Notes: generated from the sequence alone by a model not told the origin. A stretch of 64,000 nt of DNA from Mycobacterium stomatepiae (GCF_010731715.1 NZ_AP022587.1:5580001-5644000); one strand, 5' to 3'; positions 19,631 through 28,954 are shown, counted from the first letter of the stretch. Made by a program: numbers and translations.

Positions 19631-20038
19631 ATGACCACGCTGGACCAAGACCAAAATAGCTCGGCTCCAACGAGTTCCGATGCAGACATGCTGCACGAAG
19701 ATCTACAGGAAGAGCTGCGGTCGGGACCGACCTTCGCGCAGCGGTGGGCGGCCTACGCCGAGGCGCACCCGAACTCTAAGCGCGCCCGGACCCTGGGCAC
19801 CCTGCGGGAGCTGGAATCACGGGCGATCGAATTGCCGATCATCGGAAAGTTCCACCGGCCCGACAAACACGACATTGTCTATATCGCGGGACTGGCCGCG
19901 CTGCTTGCGCTCGGCGCGGTCGAGCTGCCGATCGCACTCGTCGTGCTGGGCGGGCACGTGTTGGTCAAGCAACACTCCAGCCGTTCGCTGGCTGCGGTCG
20001 GTGAAGTCATGGAAGACGTCTTCGGCCACCACATCTAG
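19631..20038 (+). CDS. Small membrane protein downstream of the P-type ATPase
   Basis: A 135-residue protein starting 28 bp after the ATPase stop, after GGAGAGAGA. A soluble N-terminal half contains FAQRWAAYAEAHPNSKRARTL-like basic helices; a hydrophobic hairpin follows at about 80-113 (AGLAALLALGAVELPIALVVLGGHVLV) with a short His-rich end (FGHHI). The hairpin resembles that of the protein encoded divergently at 14618-14977. Close spacing implies cotranscription with the ATPase, and I infer an accessory or regulatory subunit. Its stop overlaps tail-to-tail with the next, convergent gene. Confidence 0.72.
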   Translation: MTTLDQDQNSSAPTSSDADMLHEDLQEELRSGPTFAQRWAAYAEAHPNSKRARTLGTLRELESRAIELPIIGKFHRPDKHDIVYIAGLAALLALGAVELPIALVVLGGHVLVKQHSSRSLAAVGEVMEDVFGHHI

Positions 20039-21462
20039 AACCGCGGCGGCTCGCCGTCTGGTGGATGGCCTGATGAGTCGAGTTGTGTTGAAGCCGAAAT
20101 CAGTTCGCGCACCTTGCGGTTTCGCCGTCGCTCGGCGGTGATGTAGTCGTGGCGGTACTTGGCGCGGGTGCGACGCCGCCTCGGCATCATGGCGGCCCGG
20201 TCGGTGCAGCGGTCGGGTCGCACGGGCGAGGCCGCCTCACCAGTGGGCGCGCACAAGTCCGGAAACAGCAGTGCGCTGCCGGGTGCGGTCACATGAGTGT
20301 GCCCGGACGGCGCCGTCCAGACGACCGTACCGTCGGGTAGCTGTCGATCTCGCCAGCCCCAAAAGGTCTTGACCAAATGATGAAAGCGGCACAGGCACTT
20401 GAGATTCGACGCGTGAGTGCGTCCCCCTAGGGAGTGGGGGATGGTGTGGTCGAGATCGCTTTCGGTGGCCGGCTGGTCGCACCCGGGGAATCGGCAGGTC
20501 AGATCGCGGCAACGCACGAACTCGGCCAGGGCCCGCGAGGGGACGTATCCTCGCTCGGCCGGCGCATCTCCGGGATGCGTCAGCTGCTGCAGCTTCGCCG
20601 ACTCGGCCAGCTGCGTGATCAGCTCGGCGGGGATCAGCACATCGGTGCCGATGACCACACCAGGCTCCGGTGCGTTGCCGTCGACGGTGGACTGGTTGGC
20701 GACCACGTGGATGACCACGGGGCTCGGCACCGGCATCGTGCTCGCGACGCACGTCGGCTGACCGCAGCGGCACGTCAGTCGGTCCGCTCCGGCCGCCAAT
20801 GCGCCCAGGGCGTCGGCCCGGCGCTGCTTGACGGTGCGCGGATCTCGTTCGCACACGGTGCGCGCCAAGGCATTCAATCGCGCGTCCACCCCGCGGGCAT
20901 CGGTGGTGACGAGTCTGCCGAAGACCTCGGTCAAGCCGTCGCCGCCTTCCCAGAGGGAGAACTCGCGGTCCGCCTGCCGCTCGCGGGTACGCCGAACCGC
21001 GTCGCGGTCCACCCTGGCCACCACTCGATCGACCGCGGCGTTGAGTCGGCCCCGGGTCATCGACGGCCACTGTCGCACCTTCGCCGCGAGTTTGGCGTCG
21101 ACCGCGGCCATGATCTCGGGGTCGGTGATCAAGTCGGTGCGATAGACGATCGCCTGGAATGTCGAGTAACTGATGTCGCCGGCGATAAAGGCAGCACCTA
21201 TGCGCGGCAGACGGTTTCGCATAGCGCGCGAATAGTTCAGGTAACTCGAAGCCAGCCCTTGACTGATGTGCAACGCCGCGGCGACCTCCGCGGAGATCGC
21301 ATCCCAGGTGTCGCTCACCCAGGACTCGCGTTCCCCGCACTCGCGCAACCGCAGCAGATCCAGTTCACCGATCGCCGCGAGCCGTGCGCCTGCCGCCTGG
21401 TTCTCCGCACGCGACGCCGCCCGGATTCGATCGACGAGCTCCGCCGCCCCAGCATCGAACAT
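20035..21462 (-). CDS. REP13E12-type DUF222 / HNH endonuclease domain protein
   Basis: A 475-residue protein of the 13E12 repeat family, which is multicopy in mycobacterial genomes. The long DUF222 region (about 1-310) is followed by an HNH nuclease signature, DLDHTIPHSLGGRTH then NLKCLCRFHH, and CRFPGCD supplies zinc cysteines. A basic tail (MMPRRRRTRAKYRHD) follows. The family is often located at integration sites and its members undergo recombination; its function is unproven. It is convergent with and overlaps by 4 bp the stop of the small membrane protein gene. Confidence 0.87.
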   Translation of the reverse strand: MFDAGAAELVDRIRAASRAENQAAGARLAAIGELDLLRLRECGERESWVSDTWDAISAEVAAALHISQGLASSYLNYSRAMRNRLPRIGAAFIAGDISYSTFQAIVYRTDLITDPEIMAAVDAKLAAKVRQWPSMTRGRLNAAVDRVVARVDRDAVRRTRERQADREFSLWEGGDGLTEVFGRLVTTDARGVDARLNALARTVCERDPRTVKQRRADALGALAAGADRLTCRCGQPTCVASTMPVPSPVVIHVVANQSTVDGNAPEPGVVIGTDVLIPAELITQLAESAKLQQLTHPGDAPAERGYVPSRALAEFVRCRDLTCRFPGCDQPATESDLDHTIPHSLGGRTHASNLKCLCRFHHLVKTFWGWRDRQLPDGTVVWTAPSGHTHVTAPGSALLFPDLCAPTGEAASPVRPDRCTDRAAMMPRRRRTRAKYRHDYITAERRRNRKVRELISASTQLDSSGHPPDGEPPRF

Positions 21463-21495
21463 ACATTCGAGTATGGTGCGGGGGTCCGACAGGTG

Positions 21496-22995
21496 CTACC
21501 CGCCCCGGGCGGCGATCATCGCCGATCGATTGACCTTGGTGGCCGCCGTGCGCGGGATCGTGTCGACGAACTCGACCGTCTTGGGCGCCTTGTAGGGCGC
21601 CAGACGGTTCTTGGCGTACTCGATCACTTGGGTCTCATCCAGTGCCGCGCCGTCGGCGGCCTGCACCACCGCGTGCACGCGCCGTCCCCACCGCTCGTCG
21701 GCGAGTCCGATCACGACGACATCGGCGATGCCGGGATGGCCGGCGAGGGCCGACTCGACCTCTGCCGGAAAGACATTCGCGCCGCCGCTGACGATCATGT
21801 CGACCCGGCGGTCGACCAGATAGAGGAAGCCGTCCTCGTCGAGGTGGCCGATGTCGCCGGCGGAACGAAAGCCGTCGTCGGTCGAGGGCAGCGGCGGTGC
21901 ACCGCCGAGATAGCGGTAGCCCGCGCTCATCGGCGCCCGCAGATAGATGTCGCCGTCTTGACCGGTGGGCACCGGATTCTTGTCGGCATCCAGAATCCGG
22001 ATCTCGGTGTCGCGGAAGCCGCGTCCGACGCTGCCGGGGTGCGACAGCCACTCGTCGCCCCGCAGTGCGGTGAGCCCGAGATTCTCGGTCATACCGTACG
22101 CAGTCACGATCCGCTCGGGGCTCAGCAGCTCGAACCAGGTGTGCAGCAGCGACGGCGGCATCACCGCGGCGCCCTGCAGAATGAACGCGACGCTGGACAG
22201 GTCGCGTTGCCGGACGTCTGGCCGCGCCGCGATGCGGGCCAACATCGTCGGCGTGGCGGTGAAATTGGTGATCCGATGCCGTTCGATTACGTCCAAAACC
22301 AATGCGGCATCGAACGTTTCGAGTATCACCAGGTGATTTCCGCCGAGCAGCATCAGGAAGGTCGCGAAACCGTTGGTGTGATACATCGGCGCCGGCACCA
22401 TGATGGTCTGCGGCATCTGCACCGGTGCCCAGTTGGTGATGAACGGTTCGCCCTGCTCGGGAATCCACAGCGACGGCGCCAGGTTGAGGATCACCTTCGG
22501 CACGCCGGTGGATCCGCTGCTGCAGATCCCGTTCGCGGTAGGGGAGATGGCCTCGGGCAGCGGGTCGTCGGACTCGCCGGCCGCGCGTGCGTCCAGCTCC
22601 CACCGGGTCTGCTCGTCGACGACGACGGCGGGGTCGATCACCGCGCGCACCCGATCCCGCTCCCACTCCGGCAGATCCCAGCGCATGGGGATCGGGACCG
22701 CGCCGATTTTCCAGCACCCCATCGTGGCCAGCACCAGGTGCGCCGAGTTCGGGATTGGCAGTGCGAGAAGGGAACCCGTTTGTGCCCCGGCGGCCGCCAG
22801 GGCGCGGCCCCATTGGTTGGCCCGGGCGTCGAGCTCACCGAACGTCAGCGCCGCCGCGGTGCCGTCCAGCGCGACAACCGTCACCGCCGCCGTGTCGCGC
22901 TGGTCTTCGGCGAGCCTGGCAAGCTTGGTGCAGAACGGCACTCCGTTTTCGAACGGGTTGGGTGTCACCCCGGCCGTGGCGGACTCTGTGCTCAT
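21496..22995 (-). CDS. Acyl-CoA synthetase / AMP-dependent ligase (FadD-like)
   Basis: A roughly 499-residue ANL-superfamily ligase, started at MSTESATAG (ATG 22995); a start at 23016 would extend into the repeat upstream. The P-loop-like SSGSTGVPKV, the YGMTENLG motif, SAGDIGHLDEDGFLYLVDR and a C-terminal catalytic lysine in RTAATKVNRSA are all present. It would adenylate a carboxylic acid and transfer it to CoA. It is the last gene of a minus-strand operon with four acyl-CoA dehydrogenases, so ligation followed by dehydrogenation of the same compound class is likely. Confidence 0.9.
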   Translation of the reverse strand: MSTESATAGVTPNPFENGVPFCTKLARLAEDQRDTAAVTVVALDGTAAALTFGELDARANQWGRALAAAGAQTGSLLALPIPNSAHLVLATMGCWKIGAVPIPMRWDLPEWERDRVRAVIDPAVVVDEQTRWELDARAAGESDDPLPEAISPTANGICSSGSTGVPKVILNLAPSLWIPEQGEPFITNWAPVQMPQTIMVPAPMYHTNGFATFLMLLGGNHLVILETFDAALVLDVIERHRITNFTATPTMLARIAARPDVRQRDLSSVAFILQGAAVMPPSLLHTWFELLSPERIVTAYGMTENLGLTALRGDEWLSHPGSVGRGFRDTEIRILDADKNPVPTGQDGDIYLRAPMSAGYRYLGGAPPLPSTDDGFRSAGDIGHLDEDGFLYLVDRRVDMIVSGGANVFPAEVESALAGHPGIADVVVIGLADERWGRRVHAVVQAADGAALDETQVIEYAKNRLAPYKAPKTVEFVDTIPRTAATKVNRSAMIAARGG

Positions 22996-23002
22996 ATGCG
23001 CC

Positions 23003-23062
23003 GCTCTCCCCCGCAAGCGGGAGGTGCCCCCACTTCATCGCTGCGCTCTGCATCGTCGCCGG
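23003..23062. repeat. GC-rich hairpin, likely a dispersed mycobacterial intergenic repeat
   Basis: The 73-bp gap between fadE and fadD holds CTCCCCCGC AA GCGGGAG (hairpin 23006-23023), then GGTGCCCCCAC and the CGCTGCGCTCTGCATCGTCG stretch. From memory this combination recurs in non-tuberculous mycobacterial intergenic regions; only one copy is visible here, so its repeat status is inferred. Confidence 0.4.
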
Positions 23063-23068
23063 CGCGCG

Positions 23069-24004
23069 TCATGCGGATACGGGCTCGCTGAACAACGTCT
23101 CGAAAGAGCCGTTCCGCACATCGGAGATCAGGCGCAGTCCGAGCGCCTCGGTGCCCAGGGGAAGGCGGATCAGCGGCTGGGTGTGCCGGTCGAGCACGCT
23201 GACGTCGGACTCGTCGCAGAAGCCCAGCGCACCGAGCAACTGGTGGGAGGTGCGCAGCACCTGCCGTGCGGTGTCGGTGGCCTTGAACCGCAGCACCAGC
23301 GCGTCGGCGGAATGCACCTGCACCGGCAGCGATTCCGGCCGGCATATGGTGTATTTCGCCAGCTCGTACAGGCCGCGAACCGCGACCGAGGCATCCGCGA
23401 CGGCGAACCGGACGGCCTGGAAGTCCGCCAGCGGCTTGCGGAACTGGATGCGGGCCTGCACATGGTCGGTGACGATCTGCAGCGAGCGCTGCATTGCTCC
23501 CAGAATCCACCATGATCCCAGCACGAGATGAAGATTAACGTCGGCGGCCGCAACTATCCCATCGGGTGCGCTTAACGAGGCCGGCACCAGGAAGGGGCCC
23601 AACTTTGCGTTCGTGCGCGACGCGATCTGCAGACGGTAGCGGTTACCGTCCAGGTCCGCGCCGACCCAGTCACCGGGCAGATCGCCGTGGTCGACCCGCG
23701 GCGCCTCGGGATTGATCAGGGCCAGGCGGGCCCCGTCGATGGCCAGCAGCTCGTCGACGAGCGGGTAGGGCAACGCGTGCGCGCCGGCGGTTTGACACAG
23801 CACCGCCGCGGCCAGCCGGTCGTCGGGTCCGGACCGGACATCGAGCTCGAATGCGCCGAGTTCGTCCAGGGCGGCGCGGGCCGCGTCCCGAACGCTGTGA
23901 TCTCGCTCGGCGCGCAGCGCGGCCTGCGGCCCGCCCAGCCGGTAGAACCGCTTGGCGGCAACCGTTGCGTAGTCGCTAATATCCTGTGGCAGTGTGGTTT
24001 TCAT
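23069..24004 (-). CDS. Acyl-CoA dehydrogenase (FadE), short-type subunit
   Basis: A 311-residue protein beginning at ATG 24004, which overlaps the stop of the upstream (broken) fadE. It is shorter than a standard 380-residue dehydrogenase and has a degenerate N-terminal part. The C-terminal domain keeps ARIQFRKPLADFQAVRFAVAD and the helical HQLLGALGFCDESDVSVLDRH region. Such short FadE proteins typically pair with a longer FadE as heterotetramers. Its partner may be the neighbouring gene now carrying a stop codon. Confidence 0.85.
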   Translation of the reverse strand: MKTTLPQDISDYATVAAKRFYRLGGPQAALRAERDHSVRDAARAALDELGAFELDVRSGPDDRLAAAVLCQTAGAHALPYPLVDELLAIDGARLALINPEAPRVDHGDLPGDWVGADLDGNRYRLQIASRTNAKLGPFLVPASLSAPDGIVAAADVNLHLVLGSWWILGAMQRSLQIVTDHVQARIQFRKPLADFQAVRFAVADASVAVRGLYELAKYTICRPESLPVQVHSADALVLRFKATDTARQVLRTSHQLLGALGFCDESDVSVLDRHTQPLIRLPLGTEALGLRLISDVRNGSFETLFSEPVSA

Positions 24005-25149
24005 CGGTGCTCTCCCAGTGCATCCCGGGCCACCAGCATGCGTTGGACCTCGATGGTGCCCGATGCCACGGTGGCCGCTTGCGCGTAGCGCCAATGGTCT
24101 TCGATCGCCCCGTGCAGTGCCGACGACGCCCCGCTGTCCAGCGCGACCGGGCCCAGCACGTCGAACAGCAACTCGGCCACTTGCTGATCGCACGTGGTGG
24201 TGGCGATGCGGGCGGCGCTGGCCGCTGCCCCCGCGGACGGATCGTCCTGCAGCGACACCGCGCGATAGGCCAGCAGCCGGGCCACCCGCAAGTCGACCAG
24301 TGCCCGGACCCACCGGGCCCTAAGCGATTCGGGGAGCTCGTCCCACTTCTCGCCGAGCTCGCTTTGCATCCGGTGCAGCAGCGACTCGCAGCGCGCTTAG
24401 CGCGCGATACCGACCCGCTCGAAGGCGAGCGCTTCACGCATCACCCGCCAGCCGTCACCCGGCTCACCGAGGACGTCGCCGGGGAATGCCTGCACATCGT
24501 CGAGGAACATCTCGTTGAGGTGATGCGGTCCCAGCATCGACGGGATTCCCCGTACCGTGAAACCCTTGCGGTCCATCGGGATCAGAAAAAGAGTGAGCCG
24601 CTTGTGCTTTGGGGCGTCGGGGTCGGTGCACGTCGCCAGCACGCACCACGACGCCATCTGCGCGTAAGACGTCCACACCTTCTGACCGGTGATGCGCCAG
24701 CCGTCGCCGTCCGGTACGGCGCGGGTCCGCAACGACACGAGGTCGGTTCCGGCCTCCGGCTCGGAAAACCCTTGGCACCAAATGACATCACCGGAGGCGA
24801 TGGCCGCCAGGTGCTTTGTCTTCTGTTCTTCGGTGCCGTAACGCATCAGTGCCGGACCAACCCAGTTGACGCCCATGTACTGCGGACCACGCGGCTCGTG
24901 CTGGGCCCACATCTCCTCGCGCAGCACCGTCTGCTGCCAGACCGAACCACCGCCGCCGCCATGCTCTTTCGGCCAGGCCAGGGCCAGCAGTCCCTCGACG
25001 GCCAGCAGCTTGCAGAACGTCTCGGTGGTGGCGAGGTCTTGCGGATCCTCTGTGCAGGCACCCAGAAAATCGGGCGGTACGTGGTGAGCGATCAACTCGC
25101 GCAGGCGGTGTCGCAGTTCGACGGCGTCGTCGCCGAGGTCGTAATCCAT
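24001..25149 (-). pseudogene. Acyl-CoA dehydrogenase (FadE) interrupted by in-frame TAA
   Basis: A single frame from ATG 25149 to the stop at 24001 encodes a 382-residue acyl-CoA dehydrogenase except for TAA at 24397-24399 (codon 251). The stop sits exactly where family members have Tyr in ERVGIARYARCE; here the sequence reads ERVGIAR-stop-ARCESLL, consistent with TAC to TAA. Motifs on both sides are intact: PKEHGGGGGSVWQQ, FSEPEAGTDLVSLRTRA, TSYAQ, and after the stop ATVASGTIEVQRMLVAR. The surrounding operon still reads through, with ATGA overlap to the next gene. Loss of this subunit would probably inactivate its heteromeric partner. Confidence 0.88.
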
Positions 25150-25151
25150 CA

Positions 25152-26261
25152 CTATCCCTTCGGCAGCCCGAGCAGTCGCTCGGCGATGATGTTGCGCTGC
25201 ACCTCCGACGTGCCGCCGTAGATGGTGGCGGCCAGCGCGTCCTGGCGTTCGAGCAGCAGATCCGGGTCGCTGGCCGAACGCGGCCCTTCGGCCGCGGCCG
25301 CAAGTTCCCAAACCCGTTGTAAGGTAACCGATCCGAGTAGCTTCATAATGTCGGCTTCCGGGCTGGGCCGTCCGGCCAGCTCGTTGCCCAGCGCGCGGTA
25401 TCCGGTGGCTCGCAGCGCCTCGGCGTCGGCAAGCAGCGACCCGAGCTCGGTGCAAAGGTCCTGATCTTCGGCTCCGGCCTTGCGCACCGCGTTGAGCCCG
25501 CGCTTGATCTCGACCCAGTTCATGATCCAGATCATCTGGCGCTCATGGTGCAGCGACGACAGCGCGACGTTCCAACCACCGTTCTCCGGGCCCAGCAGGC
25601 TTTCCGCCGGAACCTCGACGTCGTCGAGCAAGACCTCACAGAACGTCTCGTCCGAGATCGACGACATCCGAATGGGCTCGATGCGCACGCCGGGCGAGTG
25701 CAGATCGAGGATCAGGCAGGAGATGCCTCGGTGTTTGGGCGCATCCGGATCGGTGCGCGCATAGAGCGTGCACCAACGCGATTCGTGGGCCTGCGTGGTC
25801 CAGATCTTGTGACCTTTGACCCGGAAGGCAGCACCGTCGCGTTCGGCGCGGGTGCGCAGTCCGGCGAAATCCGATCCCGCGTCCGGCTCGGACATGCCGA
25901 GTGCCCACCATTCGTCGCCGCGCAGCAGTGGCACTAGCAGGCGTTCGATCTGGGCGGGGGTGCCGAACTGGCGGATGCCGGGCGCGGCGACGCCGGGCCC
26001 CTGAATGTTGGGCAGCTTGGGCGCCGACCGCACCGCGCCCTCGATCCGCATCTCCATCGCGTCGCGCAGGCCCAGCGATCGCCCACCGTGTTCGCGTGGC
26101 CAGGTGGGCTGCAGCCAGCCTGCTTCGAAGGCGGCCCGCTGGTAGTCGCGACGCAGTGGGATGTCCCAGCGATATTCGCTGTAGTTGTCGTAGTAGTCGT
26201 TGGGCAGCAACGCGGCCAACCAGTCGACGAACTCGCCGACCGCTTCGGATGCGGTGGTCAT
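25152..26261 (-). CDS. Acyl-CoA dehydrogenase (FadE), long-type subunit
   Basis: A 369-residue acyl-CoA dehydrogenase with WPREHGGRSLGLRDA, MSEPDAGSDFAGLRTRAERDG, KIWTTQAHES and the C-terminal IYGGTSEVQRNIIAERLLGL. The residue corresponding to the usual catalytic Glu before the GT motif is Gly. It starts inside the stop of the first gene of the operon and ends 2 bp before the start of the next fadE. I infer a heteromeric partner of the 358-residue FadE encoded just upstream. Confidence 0.9.
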   Translation of the reverse strand: MTTASEAVGEFVDWLAALLPNDYYDNYSEYRWDIPLRRDYQRAAFEAGWLQPTWPREHGGRSLGLRDAMEMRIEGAVRSAPKLPNIQGPGVAAPGIRQFGTPAQIERLLVPLLRGDEWWALGMSEPDAGSDFAGLRTRAERDGAAFRVKGHKIWTTQAHESRWCTLYARTDPDAPKHRGISCLILDLHSPGVRIEPIRMSSISDETFCEVLLDDVEVPAESLLGPENGGWNVALSSLHHERQMIWIMNWVEIKRGLNAVRKAGAEDQDLCTELGSLLADAEALRATGYRALGNELAGRPSPEADIMKLLGSVTLQRVWELAAAAEGPRSASDPDLLLERQDALAATIYGGTSEVQRNIIAERLLGLPKG

Positions 26262-27334
26262 GCCGAGATCCCGTCGAAGTCTCCGGCGAAACGGCAGCCC
26301 AGCTCGTGATAGAGCGCGCGACTGTCCCCCAACAGTGCTGCGCCCTGCCAGGCGTGCCGGACGTAGAGGTGCGCGTCGTGCTCCCAGGTCTGCCCCAGCG
26401 CACCGTGCACCTGGACCGCGGTGCGGGCACAGACTGCCGCGGCGTCGCCGGCCGCCGCCTTGGCCAGTGCCGCGGCGGTCCAGGCGTCCGCGGGTGCGGT
26501 GTTTGGATCGGCGAGGCGCGCCGCGGCTGCGTAGGTGAGGCTGCGGGCGCGCTCGACACCGACATAGTTGTCGGCCAGCGCGTGCTTGATTCCCTGAAAT
26601 GCGCCGATCGGCGTGCCGAACTGATGGCGTGACTTCGCGTGCCCGACGGACAGGTTAAGCGCGGCGCCGGCCATGCCGACCAGATCGGCGGCGACGGCGA
26701 CCAGCGGAGCGGTCAACGCCGACTCGAGGTCGACGGGCGCGACGGCCAAGGGTTCGGCGTCGATCTCGACGTCGGCCAACGGTTGGGCGGGATCGGTGGA
26801 CTCGCCCGCGGTGATCGTCACGCCGTCGCCGGTGCGCACCACCACCGCGACGTAGCCGTCGAGGGAATTGGCCAACGTGACGATCAACTCCGCCCGCGAC
26901 GCGTTGGGGACCGCGACCGCTCGGCCGCGCACGCGTCCGCCGCGCAGCGTCACCGGCGGGCCGGGCAGCCGAGATCCCTTGGCGTGCACCGCCAGGGTGG
27001 CAATAACTCCGCGGGCGACGTCGGTGAGCACCTCGTCCAGACCGCCCGACCGCAACACACCCGCGGCCAGACCGACGCTGCTGAGCAACGGAATTGGCGC
27101 CAGCGCGGCGCCACACTCCTCGAGAACGACGGAGAGTTCGACGGGCCCGTAGTCACCGCCCGCTGGCGCGGCGAGCTCGGTCCAACCGAGGTCAACTACG
27201 GTCTTCCACAGAGCGCGCCAGCGCTCCGGATCCGTCAGGGCCTGACGGGCGGCATCGGGAGGACATTCGGTACGCAGGATGCCACGCACCGCGTCGCGCA
27301 GCGACAGCTGATCCGAAGTCAGTCCGACGTCCAT
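26258..27334 (-). CDS. Acyl-CoA dehydrogenase (FadE), first gene of operon
   Basis: A 358-residue acyl-CoA dehydrogenase family protein. The N-terminal half is loosely conserved (LTSDQLSLRDAVRGILR, then FGTPIGAFQGIKHALADNYVG). The C-terminal motif QVHGALGQTWEHDAHLYVRHA is typical of the ChsE2-like partner subunit. It leads a tightly packed operon of four fadE genes and one fadD. The promoter region between it and the divergent flavin oxidoreductase is 59 bp and contains one of the shared AT-rich boxes. Confidence 0.9.
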   Translation of the reverse strand: MDVGLTSDQLSLRDAVRGILRTECPPDAARQALTDPERWRALWKTVVDLGWTELAAPAGGDYGPVELSVVLEECGAALAPIPLLSSVGLAAGVLRSGGLDEVLTDVARGVIATLAVHAKGSRLPGPPVTLRGGRVRGRAVAVPNASRAELIVTLANSLDGYVAVVVRTGDGVTITAGESTDPAQPLADVEIDAEPLAVAPVDLESALTAPLVAVAADLVGMAGAALNLSVGHAKSRHQFGTPIGAFQGIKHALADNYVGVERARSLTYAAAARLADPNTAPADAWTAAALAKAAAGDAAAVCARTAVQVHGALGQTWEHDAHLYVRHAWQGAALLGDSRALYHELGCRFAGDFDGISA

Positions 27335-27341
27335 AAAGCCC

Positions 27342-27359
27342 CTAACATAACAAAGATAG
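27342..27359. promoter_or_regulatory. Shared AT-rich box in the fadE / oxidoreductase divergent promoter
   Basis: CTAACATAACAAAGATAG, 15 of 18 bases identical to the box at 41735-41752. It lies between divergent genes and is followed by TAAACTAG, which adds dyad character. Confidence 0.45.
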
Positions 27360-27393
27360 TAAACTAGCGACGCGGACGAGCATAGGTGGGCGC

Positions 27394-28272
27394 ATGGTCG
27401 AGTGGTATCTGTTCCTGCCGCAAGTGCGGCTGTCCGTGGGTGACATCACCGAGCGGGCCCGTCATGCCGAAGCCACTGGCTTCGATGGCATAGCGTTCAT
27501 CGATCACCTCGAGGCGCCCGGGTTGCCCGGCGAAAGTATTTGGGAGGCAATGGCCGTCGCGACCTGGGTGGCGGCCAAGACCGAGCGGCTGCGAATCGGC
27601 CATCTGGTGCTGTGCGACGCGTTCCGACATCCCGCCGTGCTTGCCAAGCAAGCCGTCAGCCTCTCGGATGCCTCGGACGGCAGGTTCGACCTAGGCCTCG
27701 GCTCCGGATCCTGGCCCGCGGAGTTCACCAGATTCGATGTCGGTCAGCAGGATCCGGTGGCCCGGGTTCAGCAGCTCGGCCGCCATTTGGCCTTGATCAG
27801 GCAGTACTGGGGCGATGCAGCCGGAGGGGCCGGCGACGGCGCGGTTCAGTTGCCGAAGCGCAACCACCCGATACCGCTGGTTCTGGGTGGCAGCGGTCCC
27901 TGCATGATGGAACTCGTTCGCAATTACGCGGATTGGTGGAATCTGCAGGCCAACTACATCGACCGGTTGCCCAAGCTGGCCCCGTCGGCGGGCAGCGCCC
28001 GGATTTCGGTCCAGCAGATGATCGGCTTCGTCCGGTCGGGCGCCGATCCCGCCACCGTGCGTGAGCTCAGCACCCGTCGATTCGGCAACCTGGGGGCGGG
28101 GCTGGTCTGTGGTGACGCCGACGAGCTGATCCAGTACTTCGCGGATCTGGCCGCCCAGCGGGTCGAGCGCTTCTACGTGTGGTTCGCCGATTTCGCGAAC
28201 CCGGAGTCGCTGCGTGAGTTCGGCGAAACGGTGATCAAGACGTTCCCTGGCGCCGGCGGCGGGCCTCGTTAG
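27394..28272 (+). CDS. LLM-class flavin/F420-dependent oxidoreductase
   Basis: A 292-residue luciferase-like monooxygenase (TIM-barrel) protein. Typical family segments are ARHAEATGFDGIAFIDHLE, RLRIGHLVLCDAFRHPAVLAKQ, LSDASDGRFDLGLGSGSW and PLVLGGSGPCMMELVRNYADWWN. In mycobacteria most such proteins use F420 or FMN to reduce or oxidise a secondary substrate. It is divergent from the fadE operon, which suggests coordinated expression through the shared AT-rich box. Its 3' end overlaps the convergent SDR gene by 38 bp. Confidence 0.87.
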   Translation: MVEWYLFLPQVRLSVGDITERARHAEATGFDGIAFIDHLEAPGLPGESIWEAMAVATWVAAKTERLRIGHLVLCDAFRHPAVLAKQAVSLSDASDGRFDLGLGSGSWPAEFTRFDVGQQDPVARVQQLGRHLALIRQYWGDAAGGAGDGAVQLPKRNHPIPLVLGGSGPCMMELVRNYADWWNLQANYIDRLPKLAPSAGSARISVQQMIGFVRSGADPATVRELSTRRFGNLGAGLVCGDADELIQYFADLAAQRVERFYVWFADFANPESLREFGETVIKTFPGAGGGPR

Positions 28273-28954
28273 GGACGACCGGCGGTCGGGCATACGGACC
28301 GCGCTGCACCGCGGAAAGCCGGATCTCCGGCAGGTCGACCGACGGGTCCACGGTGTCCAGCCAGGCGACGGCCGCGGCCACGTCGGAGATCTGAATCGCG
28401 TACATCTCGAAGGGAACGTCCTGCAGCATCTCGGTTTCCACCGGGCCGGGTGTCACGATGTGCACGGCGATGCCGTCGCGGTCGACTTCGAGCGCCAGGG
28501 CGCGGGCGAACGCGTTCATACCGGCTTTCGACGCGGAGTAGGCGGTGCGCGCCGGCATCGGCTCGTGCGCGGCCGACGACGAGATGAACACGAACCGGGA
28601 GCCCGCGCGCATCCGCGGCAACACCGCCGCGGTCACCACGAAGCACGAATCCAGGTTGGCCGACATGATGGTCTGCCATTGCTCGAAGGTCTGCTTGCGC
28701 GCATACGTTCCGCCGAGCGCCCCTGCGGCATGGACGACGAGGTCGATCGTCTCCAAAGTGCTTATCGCGGTGGCAAATCCGTCGGGATCGGAGGCGTCGG
28801 CCAGGATGTGACGCGCCCCGATCTCCTCGGCCGCCGTGCGCAGCGGCTCCGCGCGCCGCGCGACCAGCACCACGTCATAGCCCAGTTCGGCAAGCCTGCG
28901 CCCGCAGCCCTTTCCGATCCCGCCGCTGCCGCCGGTGACCAACGCGGTTCGCAT
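28235..28954 (-). CDS. Short-chain dehydrogenase/reductase (SDR)
   Basis: A 239-residue SDR begun at ATG 28954 (MRTALVTGG), since the cofactor motif TGGSGGIGKG starts at residue 7 and anything earlier is a shadow frame of the regulator gene. The NAAG-type motif appears as HAAGALGG, the catalytic Ser in FISSSAAHEP, and Y-x3-K in AYSASKAGMN; PGPVETEM follows. It would interconvert an alcohol and a ketone with NAD(P)H. It lies just downstream of, and on the same strand as, a GntR/FCD regulator gene, and is probably cotranscribed with it. Confidence 0.9.
   Translation of the reverse strand: MRTALVTGGSGGIGKGCGRRLAELGYDVVLVARRAEPLRTAAEEIGARHILADASDPDGFATAISTLETIDLVVHAAGALGGTYARKQTFEQWQTIMSANLDSCFVVTAAVLPRMRAGSRFVFISSSAAHEPMPARTAYSASKAGMNAFARALALEVDRDGIAVHIVTPGPVETEMLQDVPFEMYAIQISDVAAAVAWLDTVDPSVDLPEIRLSAVQRGPYARPPVVPNEARRRRQGTS

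Noticed and set aside
20434..23091. An 885-codon plus-strand open frame across the REP13E12 and fadD genes
   Set aside because: It runs antisense through two clearly recognisable genes and their gap, with no domain of its own.
24400..25455. A longer start for the broken fadE at 25455
   Set aside because: The extra N-terminal residues are the antisense/other-frame reading of the upstream fadE; MDYDLGDDAVELRHRLREL at 25149 is the family-like start.
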